Source: Komagataeibacter saccharivorans (GTDB lineage Bacteria; Pseudomonadota; Alphaproteobacteria; Acetobacterales; Acetobacteraceae). Taken from it: a stretch of 64,000 bases of DNA. The notes under the pieces are model-generated. The model was not told the DNA's origin and did not search any database. It worked only from the letters and a program-made list of their open reading frames with translations. Positions 54,532 to 63,153 of the stretch are shown here, piece by piece (positions within the stretch are counted from its first letter, which is position 1; every line of letters begins with the position of its first letter). Position numbers and translations under genes: made by a program. The stretch is taken from the NCBI RefSeq assembly GCF_003207825.1, contig NZ_NKTY01000013.1, forward strand, positions 18,745 to 82,744, written 5' to 3'.

Positions 54532-56154
54532 ATGATCCGTCTCGACAATATCAGCAAGCATAACGGCCATCGCGTGATCTTTATCGAGGCGTCGGCTGCG
54601 CTTCAGAAGGGGGAGAAGATCGGTCTGGTCGGGCCGAACGGCGCGGGCAAGACCACCCTGTTCCGCCTGATTACAGGGCAGGAAGAACCGGATGAAGGGC
54701 ACGTCCTGACCGACCGGGGCGTGACAATCGGTTTCTTCAACCAGGATGTAGGCGAGATGGCGGGCCGCAGTGCCGTAGCCGAGGTGATGGACGGTGCCGG
54801 ACCAGTCGCCGAGATCGGGACGGAACTGGCGGCACTGGAAGCCGCGATGTGCGACCCGGAGCGGTTCGACGAACTCGAAACCATTCTTGAGCGTTTTGGC
54901 GAAGTTCAGGCACGGTTTGAGGAACTGGGCGGCTACGCCCTTGAAGGCCGCGCGCGTGAAGTCCTGCACGGGCTTGGCTTCAGTCAGGAAATGATGGATG
55001 GCGATGTTGGCCGTCTGTCCGGCGGGTGGAAGATGCGTGTGGCGCTGGCACGCATCCTGCTGATGAAGCCTGATGTGATGCTGCTGGATGAACCCAGCAA
55101 CCATCTTGATCTGGAAAGCCTGATCTGGCTGGAACAGTTTCTGGCTACATATGACGGTGCGCTGCTGATGACATCGCATGACCGGGCCTTCATGAACCGG
55201 ATCATTAACAAGGTGATCGAAATTGACGGCGGCGTCCTGACAGGTTTTTCGGGCGACTATGAATTTTATGAACAGCAGCGCGCCCTGAACGAGAAGCAGC
55301 AGCAGGCCCAGTTCGACCGGCAGCAGGCGATGCTGGCGAAAGAAGTCGCCTTTATCGAGCGTTTCAAGGCGCGTGCCTCGCATGCAGCGCAGGTACAGAG
55401 CCGGGTGAAGAAGCTGGACAAGATCGACCGGGTCGAGCCGCCAAAGCGGCGGCAGGCGCTCTCCTTCACCTTCCCGCAGGCACCGCGATCGGGTGACGCG
55501 GTGGTCAACCTGCGTAACGTGGACAAGCGTTACGGCAGTCGAGTGATCTATCAGGGACTGGACCTGCTGATCCGGCGGCAGGAACGGTGCTGCGTGCTTG
55601 GCGTCAATGGCGCGGGCAAATCGACGCTTCTGAAGCTGGTGACAGGTACGACCGAACCCGATGCCGGGACGGTGACGCTGGGGGGGAGTGTCAAAATGGG
55701 CTATTTTGCCCAGCACGCCATGGATCTTCTGGATGGCGAACGCACCGTGTTCGAAACATTGAACGACGCGTTCCCCCTGGCGGGTCAGGGTTCGTTGCGC
55801 GCGCTGGCGGGTGGGTTCGGTTTTTCGGGTGATGACGTGGAAAAAAGCTGCCGGGTATTGTCGGGCGGCGAGAAAGCGCGGCTGGTAATGGCGCTTATGC
55901 TGTATGATCCGCCGAATTTTCTGGTGCTGGATGAACCCACCAACCATCTGGACATTGCAACCAAGGAAATGCTGATCGCAGCGCTGTCGGATTATGACGG
56001 GACAATGCTGTTTGTCTCCCATGACCGGCATTTTCTGGCCGCGCTGTCAAACCGGGTTCTGGAACTGGGTCCGGACGGGCTTCACCGCTATGACGGGGGC
56101 TACACGGAATACGTGGCCCGGACCGGACGCGAAGCGCCGGGGCTGCATCAGTAA
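54532..56154 (+). CDS. ABC-F family ATPase (ribosome-associated, YbiT/Uup-like)
   Basis: A 540-residue protein with two ABC domains and no membrane segments. Walker A motifs are GLVGPNGAGKTT and GVNGAGKSTLL; signatures are RLSGGWKMRVAL and LSGGEKARLVM; Walker B motifs are LLDEPSNHLDLE and LVLDEPTNHLDI. A basic linker (EVAFIERFKARASHAAQVQS onward) joins them. ABC-F proteins act on the ribosome to relieve stalling or give antibiotic protection. This one resembles housekeeping YbiT-type members, but resistance activity cannot be excluded. Confidence 0.9.
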   Translation: MIRLDNISKHNGHRVIFIEASAALQKGEKIGLVGPNGAGKTTLFRLITGQEEPDEGHVLTDRGVTIGFFNQDVGEMAGRSAVAEVMDGAGPVAEIGTELAALEAAMCDPERFDELETILERFGEVQARFEELGGYALEGRAREVLHGLGFSQEMMDGDVGRLSGGWKMRVALARILLMKPDVMLLDEPSNHLDLESLIWLEQFLATYDGALLMTSHDRAFMNRIINKVIEIDGGVLTGFSGDYEFYEQQRALNEKQQQAQFDRQQAMLAKEVAFIERFKARASHAAQVQSRVKKLDKIDRVEPPKRRQALSFTFPQAPRSGDAVVNLRNVDKRYGSRVIYQGLDLLIRRQERCCVLGVNGAGKSTLLKLVTGTTEPDAGTVTLGGSVKMGYFAQHAMDLLDGERTVFETLNDAFPLAGQGSLRALAGGFGFSGDDVEKSCRVLSGGEKARLVMALMLYDPPNFLVLDEPTNHLDIATKEMLIAALSDYDGTMLFVSHDRHFLAALSNRVLELGPDGLHRYDGGYTEYVARTGREAPGLHQ

Positions 56155-56344
56155 GGCGTGATAGAACGGGATTTTACGGGCAGCAGGCTGTAAGCCCTGT
56201 CGCAGGGAATACTACGGCAGCATCACAACCAGACGAAATGGCGCTACCCGGCCCGGTGTTCTGGCAGGACAACAAAACCTGTTATCCTGCCGGGCATCCC
56301 GACGCTTGCAAGGGCCGTGATCGGGCCTGTAAAGACATAATACG

Positions 56345-56394
56345 CGGTTGTGATCGCGGTATCTGATCGCATTCAGATACCGCGATCACAACCG
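56345..56394. repeat. Long perfect hairpin (22-bp arms, 6-base loop)
   Basis: Arms 56345-56366 (CGGTTGTGATCGCGGTATCT plus GA) and 56373-56394 are exact reverse complements, with loop TCGCAT. No T tract follows, and it lies about 190 bases past the ABC-F stop. Its role is unclear: recombination or transposition relic, operator, or RNA hairpin. Confidence 0.6.
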
Positions 56395-56689
56395 TTCCCT
56401 GCCAGCTACCATCTGCGGTATGGCGCTGCCATCCCCAATGTCGGCGAGATGACCACTGCCCCAATAAGATGCAGGGCGTATCGGGGAGCGAAGCAACGCC
56501 CCCCTCCTCTTCCCTTATATGAGAAGGCAAGAGTAAGCGCAGGGACGCAGTGAAGCGGTCAATGCCTATCCGGTACCACATGAATGTATGAAACATTCTG
56601 GATCATTGCGCCGGTACGAAAAACTGATGATGATCGCCCCACTACTCATAACCGTTTGAAATCAATCAGTTCGTTTTTTGATTATCGAT

Positions 56690-56707
56690 AATTGCAACGG
56701 TGCAATT
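56690..56707. other. Degenerate parS-like palindrome
   Basis: AATTGCAACGGTGCAATT differs by one base from the perfect palindrome at 58670-58687. It lies about 2 kb further from parA2 and could be an auxiliary ParB-binding site. Confidence 0.5.
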
Positions 56708-56977
56708 CCTGCTTATGAAATCTCCTTCGGACGGATGGCGCATAAAAAATACCATCACTCAAACATTGGGTACGGCTCAGGACAACAGGCCATCGCGGAC
56801 TGCGCTGTGTTTCCCTATATCGCACCTGCCCCGAGGACGACATTGACCGTGCATCTTGCTCTGACCTGCGACGCGACCTCGACCGGGTCCGTGCGCTGCC
56901 CGGTTTCATACCGATGCCGGGCCTGTCATGATGCAACATCATCAATGCTGGCGCATGCCGGGCAGGTTGGTTAGCGA

Positions 56978-58051
56978 TTACATCCCGAAGCTACGTGCCT
57001 CTTGCAGTTCGTCCTTCAGTTTGCCCATGAGCTGGTCTACTGGCATGGCCCGGGCCAGAGGCGCTCCCTGTCCGGCCCAATAAGCACCAAAACCGCTTTC
57101 ACCACAGTTTCTGGCAGCTTTATTAAGTGCTTTTCCCGCATCATAGGCAATGGGGTAATCTGGAAGCGGTGGTATGCCTGCACTGTCACCCAGGCCAGTA
57201 AACCGGTTTGCAAGACAGCGCGCAGGTCGTCCTGAAACAAGATCGGTCATGCGTGTATGAAACGCGGCTGGTCCCTCCAAGACCTTTCGGTAAGATTCAT
57301 CCGCGCCTGTCTCCGGGCAAAGAATGAAAGCCGTGCCCATCTGTGCCGCGATGGCGCCCAAAGCAAGGGCGGCCGCAATCCCTGCACCGTCCATGATACC
57401 GCCCGCAGCAATCACAGGAATGCGGCATTTCCGCACAAGAAGACGGGTCAGGGCGAATGTTCCCAGCGCATCGTCGCGACCCGCGGGATCGAAAATGCCG
57501 CGATGGCCCCCTGCCTCAATCCCTTGCGCTACAATCGCGTCCATCCCTGCGGCCTCGGCGGCGCAGGCTTCCTCCAGACTGGTTACCGTTGCCAGCAAAA
57601 TAGCACCTGTCGCCTTCAGGACCGAAATCTTCTCGGCCACAGGCAGTCCAAAATGGAAACTGACGACCGGTGGCTTCATATGCACAAGCATGTCGAGCAT
57701 TTCCGGGTCATCATTGAAGCTTCGGTATATAGGATGCAGTCGGGCCGGCGGGACTGCATTGAATTCGGCAAACAACGGTTTCAGCCACGCCAGCCACGCT
57801 TTGTCGCAGACAGGATCAACTTCCGGCGTCTTGTGTACGAACAGGTTGACGTTGAAGGGAGCCCCTGTCTGCTGCCTTACCTGACAGATCATCTCGTGCG
57901 CGACTGTCGCACCGGCAGCCCCTACACCAATTGAACCAAGGCCCCCGGCCTGAGATACAGCAGCAGCAAGTGCTAGAGTAGAGACGCCCGCCATCGGTGC
58001 CTGCACCAATGGAATCGTCAAGCCGAGTTGTTCAGGCCAGTTCATCACCAC
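56978..58051 (-). CDS. Nitronate monooxygenase family protein (2-nitropropane dioxygenase-like)
   Basis: A 357-residue FMN-dependent TIM-barrel enzyme that oxidises nitronates, such as propionate-3-nitronate, to carbonyl plus nitrite. Features are PLVQAPMAGVSTLALAAAVS near the N-terminus, IVAQGIEAGGHRGIF (putative catalytic His), PVIAAGGIMDGAGIAAALAL (phosphate site) and MGTAFILCPETGA. Length is standard for class I enzymes. The start has only weak Shine-Dalgarno support; MNWPEQLG, two codons in, is equally possible. It may detoxify nitroalkanes. Confidence 0.9.
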   Translation of the reverse strand: MVMNWPEQLGLTIPLVQAPMAGVSTLALAAAVSQAGGLGSIGVGAAGATVAHEMICQVRQQTGAPFNVNLFVHKTPEVDPVCDKAWLAWLKPLFAEFNAVPPARLHPIYRSFNDDPEMLDMLVHMKPPVVSFHFGLPVAEKISVLKATGAILLATVTSLEEACAAEAAGMDAIVAQGIEAGGHRGIFDPAGRDDALGTFALTRLLVRKCRIPVIAAGGIMDGAGIAAALALGAIAAQMGTAFILCPETGADESYRKVLEGPAAFHTRMTDLVSGRPARCLANRFTGLGDSAGIPPLPDYPIAYDAGKALNKAARNCGESGFGAYWAGQGAPLARAMPVDQLMGKLKDELQEARSFGM

Positions 58052-58204
58052 GTCCCATCGTGCAGGCAGTTTTCTGCCTGTTCTGATGGTAGCCCATATC
58101 GCTGATTATGACATTCAAAACCATATTATCGCGCGTGCCTCCACTATGGCTTATGCGCGTGGAGGCCGGACCGATGTTCGCCCATCCGGGACAGAACCGT
58201 GGCT

Positions 58205-58435
58205 CAGGACTCATTCTTTGATAGGGAAGATGAAGGTCGCTACGCTCTGGATGGCAGACATGAATGTATGAGCGCGCCGGTCGTATCTGGTCGCAACACG
58301 TCACTGGTCTTTGAGTTTTGCAAATATGTTTTCGATAAGGCGGCGCTTTTTATATCAGATATCCGTTGTAAGATCGCTTTAACTTTCTGTTCTTCTTCGG
58401 TGGAATGCTGGCGGTAATGTTCCAGTCTGCAAGCG
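58205..58435 (-). pseudogene. Decayed IS5-family transposase (C-terminal remnant)
   Basis: Read on the minus strand: WNITASIPPKKNRKLKRSYN in one frame, then YKKRRLIENIFAKLKDQ-stop-RVATRYDRRAHTFMSAIQSV in another. These are the IS5-family DDE C-terminal motifs (…RRxLIENxFxKLKDWRR, ATRYDRCAHTFMSAI). A frameshift and at least one stop make it non-functional, and the N-terminal half is missing. Confidence 0.75.
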
Positions 58436-58669
58436 CCCGCCTGTCCCGTCAGGGGGGCTGTCAGCCGAACATCGCTCAGTCCAATAAACTGAGGGCGCCA
58501 AGCCTAAATTGCGATGTAGCTTTTATACGGAGCATTGTCTGGATGCTTGGACGGCCAGTGGCCGACCTCATGATTCCCGGCCACTCCAGAACCGGTTCTT
58601 TACGAAACCTGCCCCGCTCTATCGTATTAGAAGTCAGAAATGCGAGAGACCAGTCGGGGTTCTGTCGTC

Positions 58670-58687
58670 AATTGCACCGGTGCAATT
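58670..58687. other. Candidate parS centromere of partition system 2
   Basis: AATTGCACCGGTGCAATT is a perfect 18-base palindrome 421 bases upstream of parA2. It shares its 16-base core with the palindrome between parA1 and parB1 (9814-9835). It is the likely ParB2 binding site. Confidence 0.72.
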
Positions 58688-59047
58688 AGCATCTCACAAA
58701 CGCCATCTGTCCTGCCCATGCGCTAAATGAAACGTGGACAGATCATCTCACTTTCTATCGTCACAATCTCCCGCACAGGCTGAAGATGGCTTCCAGACGG
58801 AATAGCCCGATGCCCTAAAGTCCTGTTCCTGACAAAACCGGGTCCGTCGTCTCAATTCCACATCGCCTGAAATCATATGGCCTGTCCTGTTATGACAGGA
58901 TGCGACCAACCAACCAAACGTACTGCCACAGAAGATTTTATCGCGGTCATTGTTCTCTCTACCTTCCTGCACCCACCCTGACAGTAGTTTCCAAATCTCC
59001 AGACCAAAGCTTCAGGGCTGAAGCAAACTGAATTAAAACGTTGCCGG

Positions 59048-59089
59048 TTTGAATGTTTTATGAGACAAAAAATATCTAAAACATTCAAA
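59048..59089 (+). promoter_or_regulatory. Inverted repeat (operator) upstream of parA2
   Basis: TTTGAATGTTTTA (59048-59060) and its exact reverse complement TAAAACATTCAAA (59077-59089) flank a 16-base spacer, ending 20 bases before the parA2 start. Type Ia ParA proteins with an N-terminal DNA-binding domain usually repress their own promoter, so this is a good candidate operator. Confidence 0.6.
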
Positions 59090-59108
59090 TCATAATGGTC
59101 CCTTTAAA

Positions 59109-60305
59109 ATGAGCGAATTTATCAGCCATATAGGCGGACTGGCCGAAGCAGGTGAACGCATGATCGAGCGCCTGCGGAAGAAAGCATTCCTGCCGGAAAG
59201 CCGAAAAGGGCTGAGTGTTCGCATCGGGATCGCCGAGGTCGCATCGCTACTCGGCTGCTCGACCAATCGTATCCGGATGGCTGAAGAAGACGGTCGCCTT
59301 CCCAGTCCCACACCAACAACAAATGGCCGTCGCCCCGGTTACAGCATCGAGCAGATCCTTCATATGCGCAAGGTACTGGGCGCAAGCCCGGCACGCAGCC
59401 CTATGGATGAACCCGCGATCATCGCCGTGCAGAACTTCAAGGGGGGCGTAGGCAAGTCCACGGTCACGACCCATCTGGCCCATTACCTGGCGGTGCAGGG
59501 TTACCGTGTTCTGGTCGTTGACTGCGATAGTCAGGCTTCCACCACCACCCTTTTCGGTTTCAATCCGCATTTCAATATTACGCGCGACGAAACACTATAT
59601 CCGTACCTGTCCATTGATCCCACGCAGGAAGATCTGCGCTATGCGGTCAAGCGCACGCCATGGCCCAATGTGGACCTGATCCCGTCCAATCTTGAACTGT
59701 TCGACGTGGAATATGAACTAGCTGCCGCCGGTGCTGATGGTCAGTCAGTGCTGACAGCGCGCTTTCGCAAACTGAAGCAGGGTCTGAACGAACTTGCACG
59801 CGACTATGATGTCGTTCTGCTTGATCCCCCGCCTGCTCTGGGCACCATCTCCCTTGCCGTCATGCAGGCGGCAAATGCCCTGCTGGTGCCGCTGGCCGCA
59901 ACCACGCCCGATTTCTGTTCAACAGTACAGTTCCTTTCCATGATGGATCAGGTCCTGCAGCAGCTTCTGGCAGCAGGTATTGCTATTGATTACAGTTTTG
60001 TACGCCTGATCTGTTCCAAATTCGACAGCAACGATCCATCTCATGCCCTCGTCCGGGCCTTTATGGAACAGACCTTTGGCCCGGCGCTGCTGCCTGTGCC
60101 CATTCTGGAATCAGCGGAAATCAGTCATGCCGCAATCCGCATGATGTCCGTTTATGAACTGGCAAAACCCATTGGCACATCCAAGACACATAAACGGTGT
60201 CGCGCCAATCTGGACGAAGCACTGGGGCAGGTGGAGCAGCTTATCCGGCAGAGCTGGGGCAGGGTGGCTCCCGCAAGCGAAGCAGAGGCCATCTATGCTG
60301 TCTGA
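59109..60305 (+). CDS. parA: ParA-type partition ATPase (system 2)
   Basis: A 398-residue partition ATPase paralogous to ParA1. A MerR-like N-terminal HTH (GIAEVASLLGCSTNRIRMAE, YSIEQILHMRKVLG) is followed by the deviant Walker [11 protein letters not shown] (111-118), VLVVDCDSQASTTTLFG and VVLLDPPPALGTISLAV. It moves plasmid copies bound by ParB2. It lies immediately upstream of parB2 and rep, making a classical par-rep replicon module. An inverted repeat just upstream is the probable autoregulatory operator. Confidence 0.93.
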   Translation: MSEFISHIGGLAEAGERMIERLRKKAFLPESRKGLSVRIGIAEVASLLGCSTNRIRMAEEDGRLPSPTPTTNGRRPGYSIEQILHMRKVLGASPARSPMDEPAIIAVQNFKGGVGKSTVTTHLAHYLAVQGYRVLVVDCDSQASTTTLFGFNPHFNITRDETLYPYLSIDPTQEDLRYAVKRTPWPNVDLIPSNLELFDVEYELAAAGADGQSVLTARFRKLKQGLNELARDYDVVLLDPPPALGTISLAVMQAANALLVPLAATTPDFCSTVQFLSMMDQVLQQLLAAGIAIDYSFVRLICSKFDSNDPSHALVRAFMEQTFGPALLPVPILESAEISHAAIRMMSVYELAKPIGTSKTHKRCRANLDEALGQVEQLIRQSWGRVAPASEAEAIYAV

Positions 60306-60356
60306 TAATATAAGTATGTGCGGCAGCCCTGCTGCCTGTGAACGGGATGCCGTCTG

Positions 60357-61382
60357 ATGGCCCGTAAACAGAGCGACTATCTGAAAGAACTTCTCAGTTC
60401 CGAACCCGATGGTCCCGCCACACCCCCTGCCGCCGAAAGGGTAAGGCCAACAACCCTGCTGAGCAGGGAGTCAGCGCTTGCACGCGTACAATCTGGCCAG
60501 ACCCGGCAGGTGACGCAACATCTTCTGGACCCGGCACGCGTTCGCGTCTGGCCCGGAAACGCCCGTATTTATGCGCAGCTTAATGAGCAGAACTGCCGCG
60601 AACTGATTGATTCAATCATCGCGGAAGGCGGCCAGAAAGTGCCCGCAGTCGTAAGGCGCGTTACCGACGACCCCGCTTACGATTATGAAGTGGTCGCCGG
60701 AACCCGACGGCACTGGTCCGTGCAATGGCTGCGCAATCATTCCTACCCGGACCTCAGATTTCTGGCCCAGGTTGCCAATCTGGATGATGAAGCCGCCTTC
60801 CGTCTGGCTGATCTGGAAAATCGTGCGCGACAGGATGTATCCGATATCGAACGGGCACGGAATTACGCATCGGCCCTGACCCTGCATTATGATGGCAAGC
60901 AGAAACGGATGGCCGAACGCCTGCGGGTCTCCCCCGGATGGCTTTCCAAGATGCTGCAGGTCGCCAATATACCTGACAACATATTGGCGGCATTTTCCAG
61001 CTGGCATGATGTCCAGCTCAAGCCCGCCTATAACCTTGCGCGGGCGCTAGGGAATACGGATGTTGCAGAACGGATAGCCGTGGCAGCGACCCGACTTGCA
61101 CAGGAACAGGCCGAAGCCAGAAAGCAGGGACACGAAGGACCGAGTGCGTCCGAAGTCATGCGTCGGCTGCTTCATGCTGCCCAGAACGACGCCGCATCCA
61201 TGAACGAAGCCCCCATAGAAATCCGTTCGGCCCTCGGCCGCGTGGCCATGAGTGTGCAGAGTGTAAACCGGCAGGGGATTACGGTCCGGCTCCATACCGG
61301 TGCTGGTGCCGATACTGATGAATATCTTTCGGGCCTGAAAGATATCCTCGAACGGCTCCGGGCATCGGGGAAAATATTCTGA
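60357..61382 (+). CDS. parB: ParB/RepB-type plasmid partition protein (system 2)
   Basis: A 341-residue centromere-binding protein, exactly the same length as ParB1. VVAGTRRHWSVQWLRNHSYP (TRRHW at 116-120) and the helix-turn-helix QKRMAERLRVSPGWLSKMLQ align with ParB1. It starts 51 bases after parA2 and ends 142 bases before rep. It is expected to load on the AATTGCACCGGTGCAATT site upstream of parA2. The C-terminal part is divergent from ParB1, as expected for the dimerisation domain. Confidence 0.92.
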   Translation: MARKQSDYLKELLSSEPDGPATPPAAERVRPTTLLSRESALARVQSGQTRQVTQHLLDPARVRVWPGNARIYAQLNEQNCRELIDSIIAEGGQKVPAVVRRVTDDPAYDYEVVAGTRRHWSVQWLRNHSYPDLRFLAQVANLDDEAAFRLADLENRARQDVSDIERARNYASALTLHYDGKQKRMAERLRVSPGWLSKMLQVANIPDNILAAFSSWHDVQLKPAYNLARALGNTDVAERIAVAATRLAQEQAEARKQGHEGPSASEVMRRLLHAAQNDAASMNEAPIEIRSALGRVAMSVQSVNRQGITVRLHTGAGADTDEYLSGLKDILERLRASGKIF

Positions 61383-61393
61383 ATGCGTGCCGG

Positions 61394-61519
61394 TTTCCCC
61401 GGGGAAATTTCCATGCGGGCCCTATTCCCCCTATCGGGCCAAAGTTTCCCCGGGGAAATTCAATTGCGCCACTTCATTAAACTTCCTGTCGGCCCTTCCT
61501 GATAATTTCCCCGGGGAAA
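61394..61519 (+). promoter_or_regulatory. Three TTTCCCCGGGGAAA palindromes in the rep leader
   Basis: The 14-base palindrome TTTCCCCGGGGAAA occurs exactly at 61394-61407, 61445-61458 and 61506-61519, at intervals of 51 and 61 bases. The last ends 5 bases before the rep start, and its GGGGAA probably doubles as the ribosome binding site. They look like operator sites for Rep autoregulation or copy-number control; an origin function is also possible. Confidence 0.7.
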
Positions 61520-61524
61520 CTTCC

Positions 61525-62685
61525 ATGATGAACAAGCGTGAGGAACCGAAGACGGATCAGATTGATCTGTTCCTTCCCTATCTCGCGGATCTGCCACTGC
61601 GCGACCAGCGGGAAATGATGGAGCGGCCTTTCTTCAGTCTTGCAAAATCAAAACGCCTGAAACCCATCGATTACAAAAGCCCAGATGGAAAGCTCTGGGT
61701 GCATGTTTCCGCCAATCCGGATTATGGAATGGCGACGATCTGGGATGCGGACCTGTTGATCTACTGCGCCAGCATTCTGGCGGATATGGCCCGGCGCGGA
61801 CAGAATGATATTCCCCGCAGACTTCATCTGATGCCCTATGATGTACTCAGGGCAATCGGTCGTCCTACAACCGGGCGGGCTTATGAACTGTTGGGGCAGG
61901 CACTGGATCGCCTTGTCTCAACAACCGTCAAGACCAACATTCGGGCCGAAAACAGGCGGGAAGCAACATTCTCATGGCTGGATGGCTGGACCCAACTGGT
62001 AGACGAAAAAACCGAACGCAGCCGTGGCATGACCATAGAACTGTCAAGCTGGTTTTATGATGGCGTACTCATGAACGGGGGCGTCCTGTCGATAGACAAG
62101 GCCTATTTCAACATCACCGGGGGACGGGAACGATGGTTATATAAGGTCGCCCGCAAACATGCAGGTGGCGCGGGCGAAATCGGGTTCTCCATTTCCCTTC
62201 CCACCCTGTTTATCAAATCCGGAGCCGAGGGAAATTACAGACGGTTCAAATTTGAAATCGGCAAGATTGCCGCGCGCAATGAGCTGCCCGGCTTCTCACT
62301 TGAAATCGAGATACCAGCCGGAAAATCCGAACCCCTGCTCCGGATGCGAAGAAGACAGGATAACCCGGTCCCGGATACATCACCGCTTCCGAGCGTGAAA
62401 CGCCGCGCGACTTCAAGGAAAAAAGAAGGTCCATCCCTATCTTCTGGCGAACCGTCGCATCTGGATGGGGCAGGGACGGGTTCCTTTGCCGATGCGGACC
62501 TGACTGCGGATACTTTGGCCCTTCTGCGGTCTGAATGTCCGGGATGGGATTTTGAATCCTTGCATCAGGAATTCCGTCACTGGCTTTCCCAGGACCAGAG
62601 CCGGACCCCTGCAAACTATCAGGCCGCCTTTATCGGCTTCGTCAGACGTTACCATTCTAACAACAAGCACCAGCTCGGTCTTTAA
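61525..62685 (+). CDS. Plasmid replication initiator (Replication initiator protein A family)
   Basis: A 386-residue replication initiator of the RPA (PF10134-like) type. The conserved N-terminal part reads DLFLPYLADLPLRDQREMME, RPFFSLAKSKRLKPIDYKS and ATIWDADLLIYCASILADM. A winged-helix region with FNITGGRERWLYKVARKHAG follows, then a variable Ser/Lys-rich linker and a small C-terminal domain. The start at 61525 (or 61528) is preferred because homology begins there and GGGGAA precedes it. The open frame from 61387 runs through three palindromes. It probably binds the downstream iterons (63154-63256). Confidence 0.88.
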   Translation: MMNKREEPKTDQIDLFLPYLADLPLRDQREMMERPFFSLAKSKRLKPIDYKSPDGKLWVHVSANPDYGMATIWDADLLIYCASILADMARRGQNDIPRRLHLMPYDVLRAIGRPTTGRAYELLGQALDRLVSTTVKTNIRAENRREATFSWLDGWTQLVDEKTERSRGMTIELSSWFYDGVLMNGGVLSIDKAYFNITGGRERWLYKVARKHAGGAGEIGFSISLPTLFIKSGAEGNYRRFKFEIGKIAARNELPGFSLEIEIPAGKSEPLLRMRRRQDNPVPDTSPLPSVKRRATSRKKEGPSLSSGEPSHLDGAGTGSFADADLTADTLALLRSECPGWDFESLHQEFRHWLSQDQSRTPANYQAAFIGFVRRYHSNNKHQLGL

Positions 62686-63153
62686 AGACATTGGCAAGGC
62701 CAGCCGCGCTGACCTGTTTCTTTTTGTGGAATATCCAACGGTTTCCTTACCTCATTAGCTGATCTGTATCCCTGTATCATACGGATATGGCCGCCAGACC
62801 TGATCACGGCATCTCTGCCTCCATAATCAGGCAGCAGGCCGGGATCCCGTAGTGGGGGAGGCATTTCCCTTGATCGGATTCTGGTTCATGTACCGATATC
62901 AGCGCCAGAAAAGCATTCTCCGATAATCAGGATCACTCTCCCCGGATCAGATGGCCCTTGATATCGGCGCAGCCGCCCCTGTCCCAGACCAGAATTCCAT
63001 GCAGGTGTTCCCGAAGTGTCGGGTCTGCTCTTGCCACCTGCAATACGATGCGAATGGAGTGATATCAGCTTGAAAAAATTGAACGTGGTTTTTGCTTCTT
63101 CCTGAAAAACTGATTCAAGTGAGCGGATAAAATAGCCCCTTGATCCATGCTTT
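62686..63153. other. Region between rep and the iterons
   Basis: About 470 bases with no supported gene. An inverted copy of the iteron lies at 63007-63021. A short minus-strand reading at about 62940-63060 (VARADPTLREHLHGILVWDR) looks protein-like but has no good start. It may be a relic, or leader sequence for origin control. Confidence 0.4.

Larger units (their letters stand above)
56155..56977. other. Intergenic region with a long hairpin and a parS-like site
   Basis: About 820 bases without a supported gene. It contains a 22-bp-stem hairpin at 56345-56394 and a parS-like sequence at 56690-56707. A plus-strand reading near 56830-56930 (DDIDRASCSDLRRDLDRVRA then LPGF) looks protein-like but is short and has no start, so it may be a gene relic. 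Frames such as 56282-56596 (minus) run through the hairpin and are not credible. Confidence 0.45.
58052..59108. other. Gap with IS5 remnant, parS candidate and parA2 promoter
   Basis: About 1.06 kb without an intact gene. It holds a decayed IS5-type transposase (58205-58435), the parS candidate (58670-58687) and the parA2 operator dyad (59048-59089). The stretches 58440-58660 and 58700-59040 show nothing I can identify. Confidence 0.5.

Noticed and set aside
54463..56031. 522-codon minus-strand frame opposite the ABC-F gene
   Set aside because: The plus strand encodes a full ABC-F protein with both Walker motifs; the antisense translation is low-complexity.
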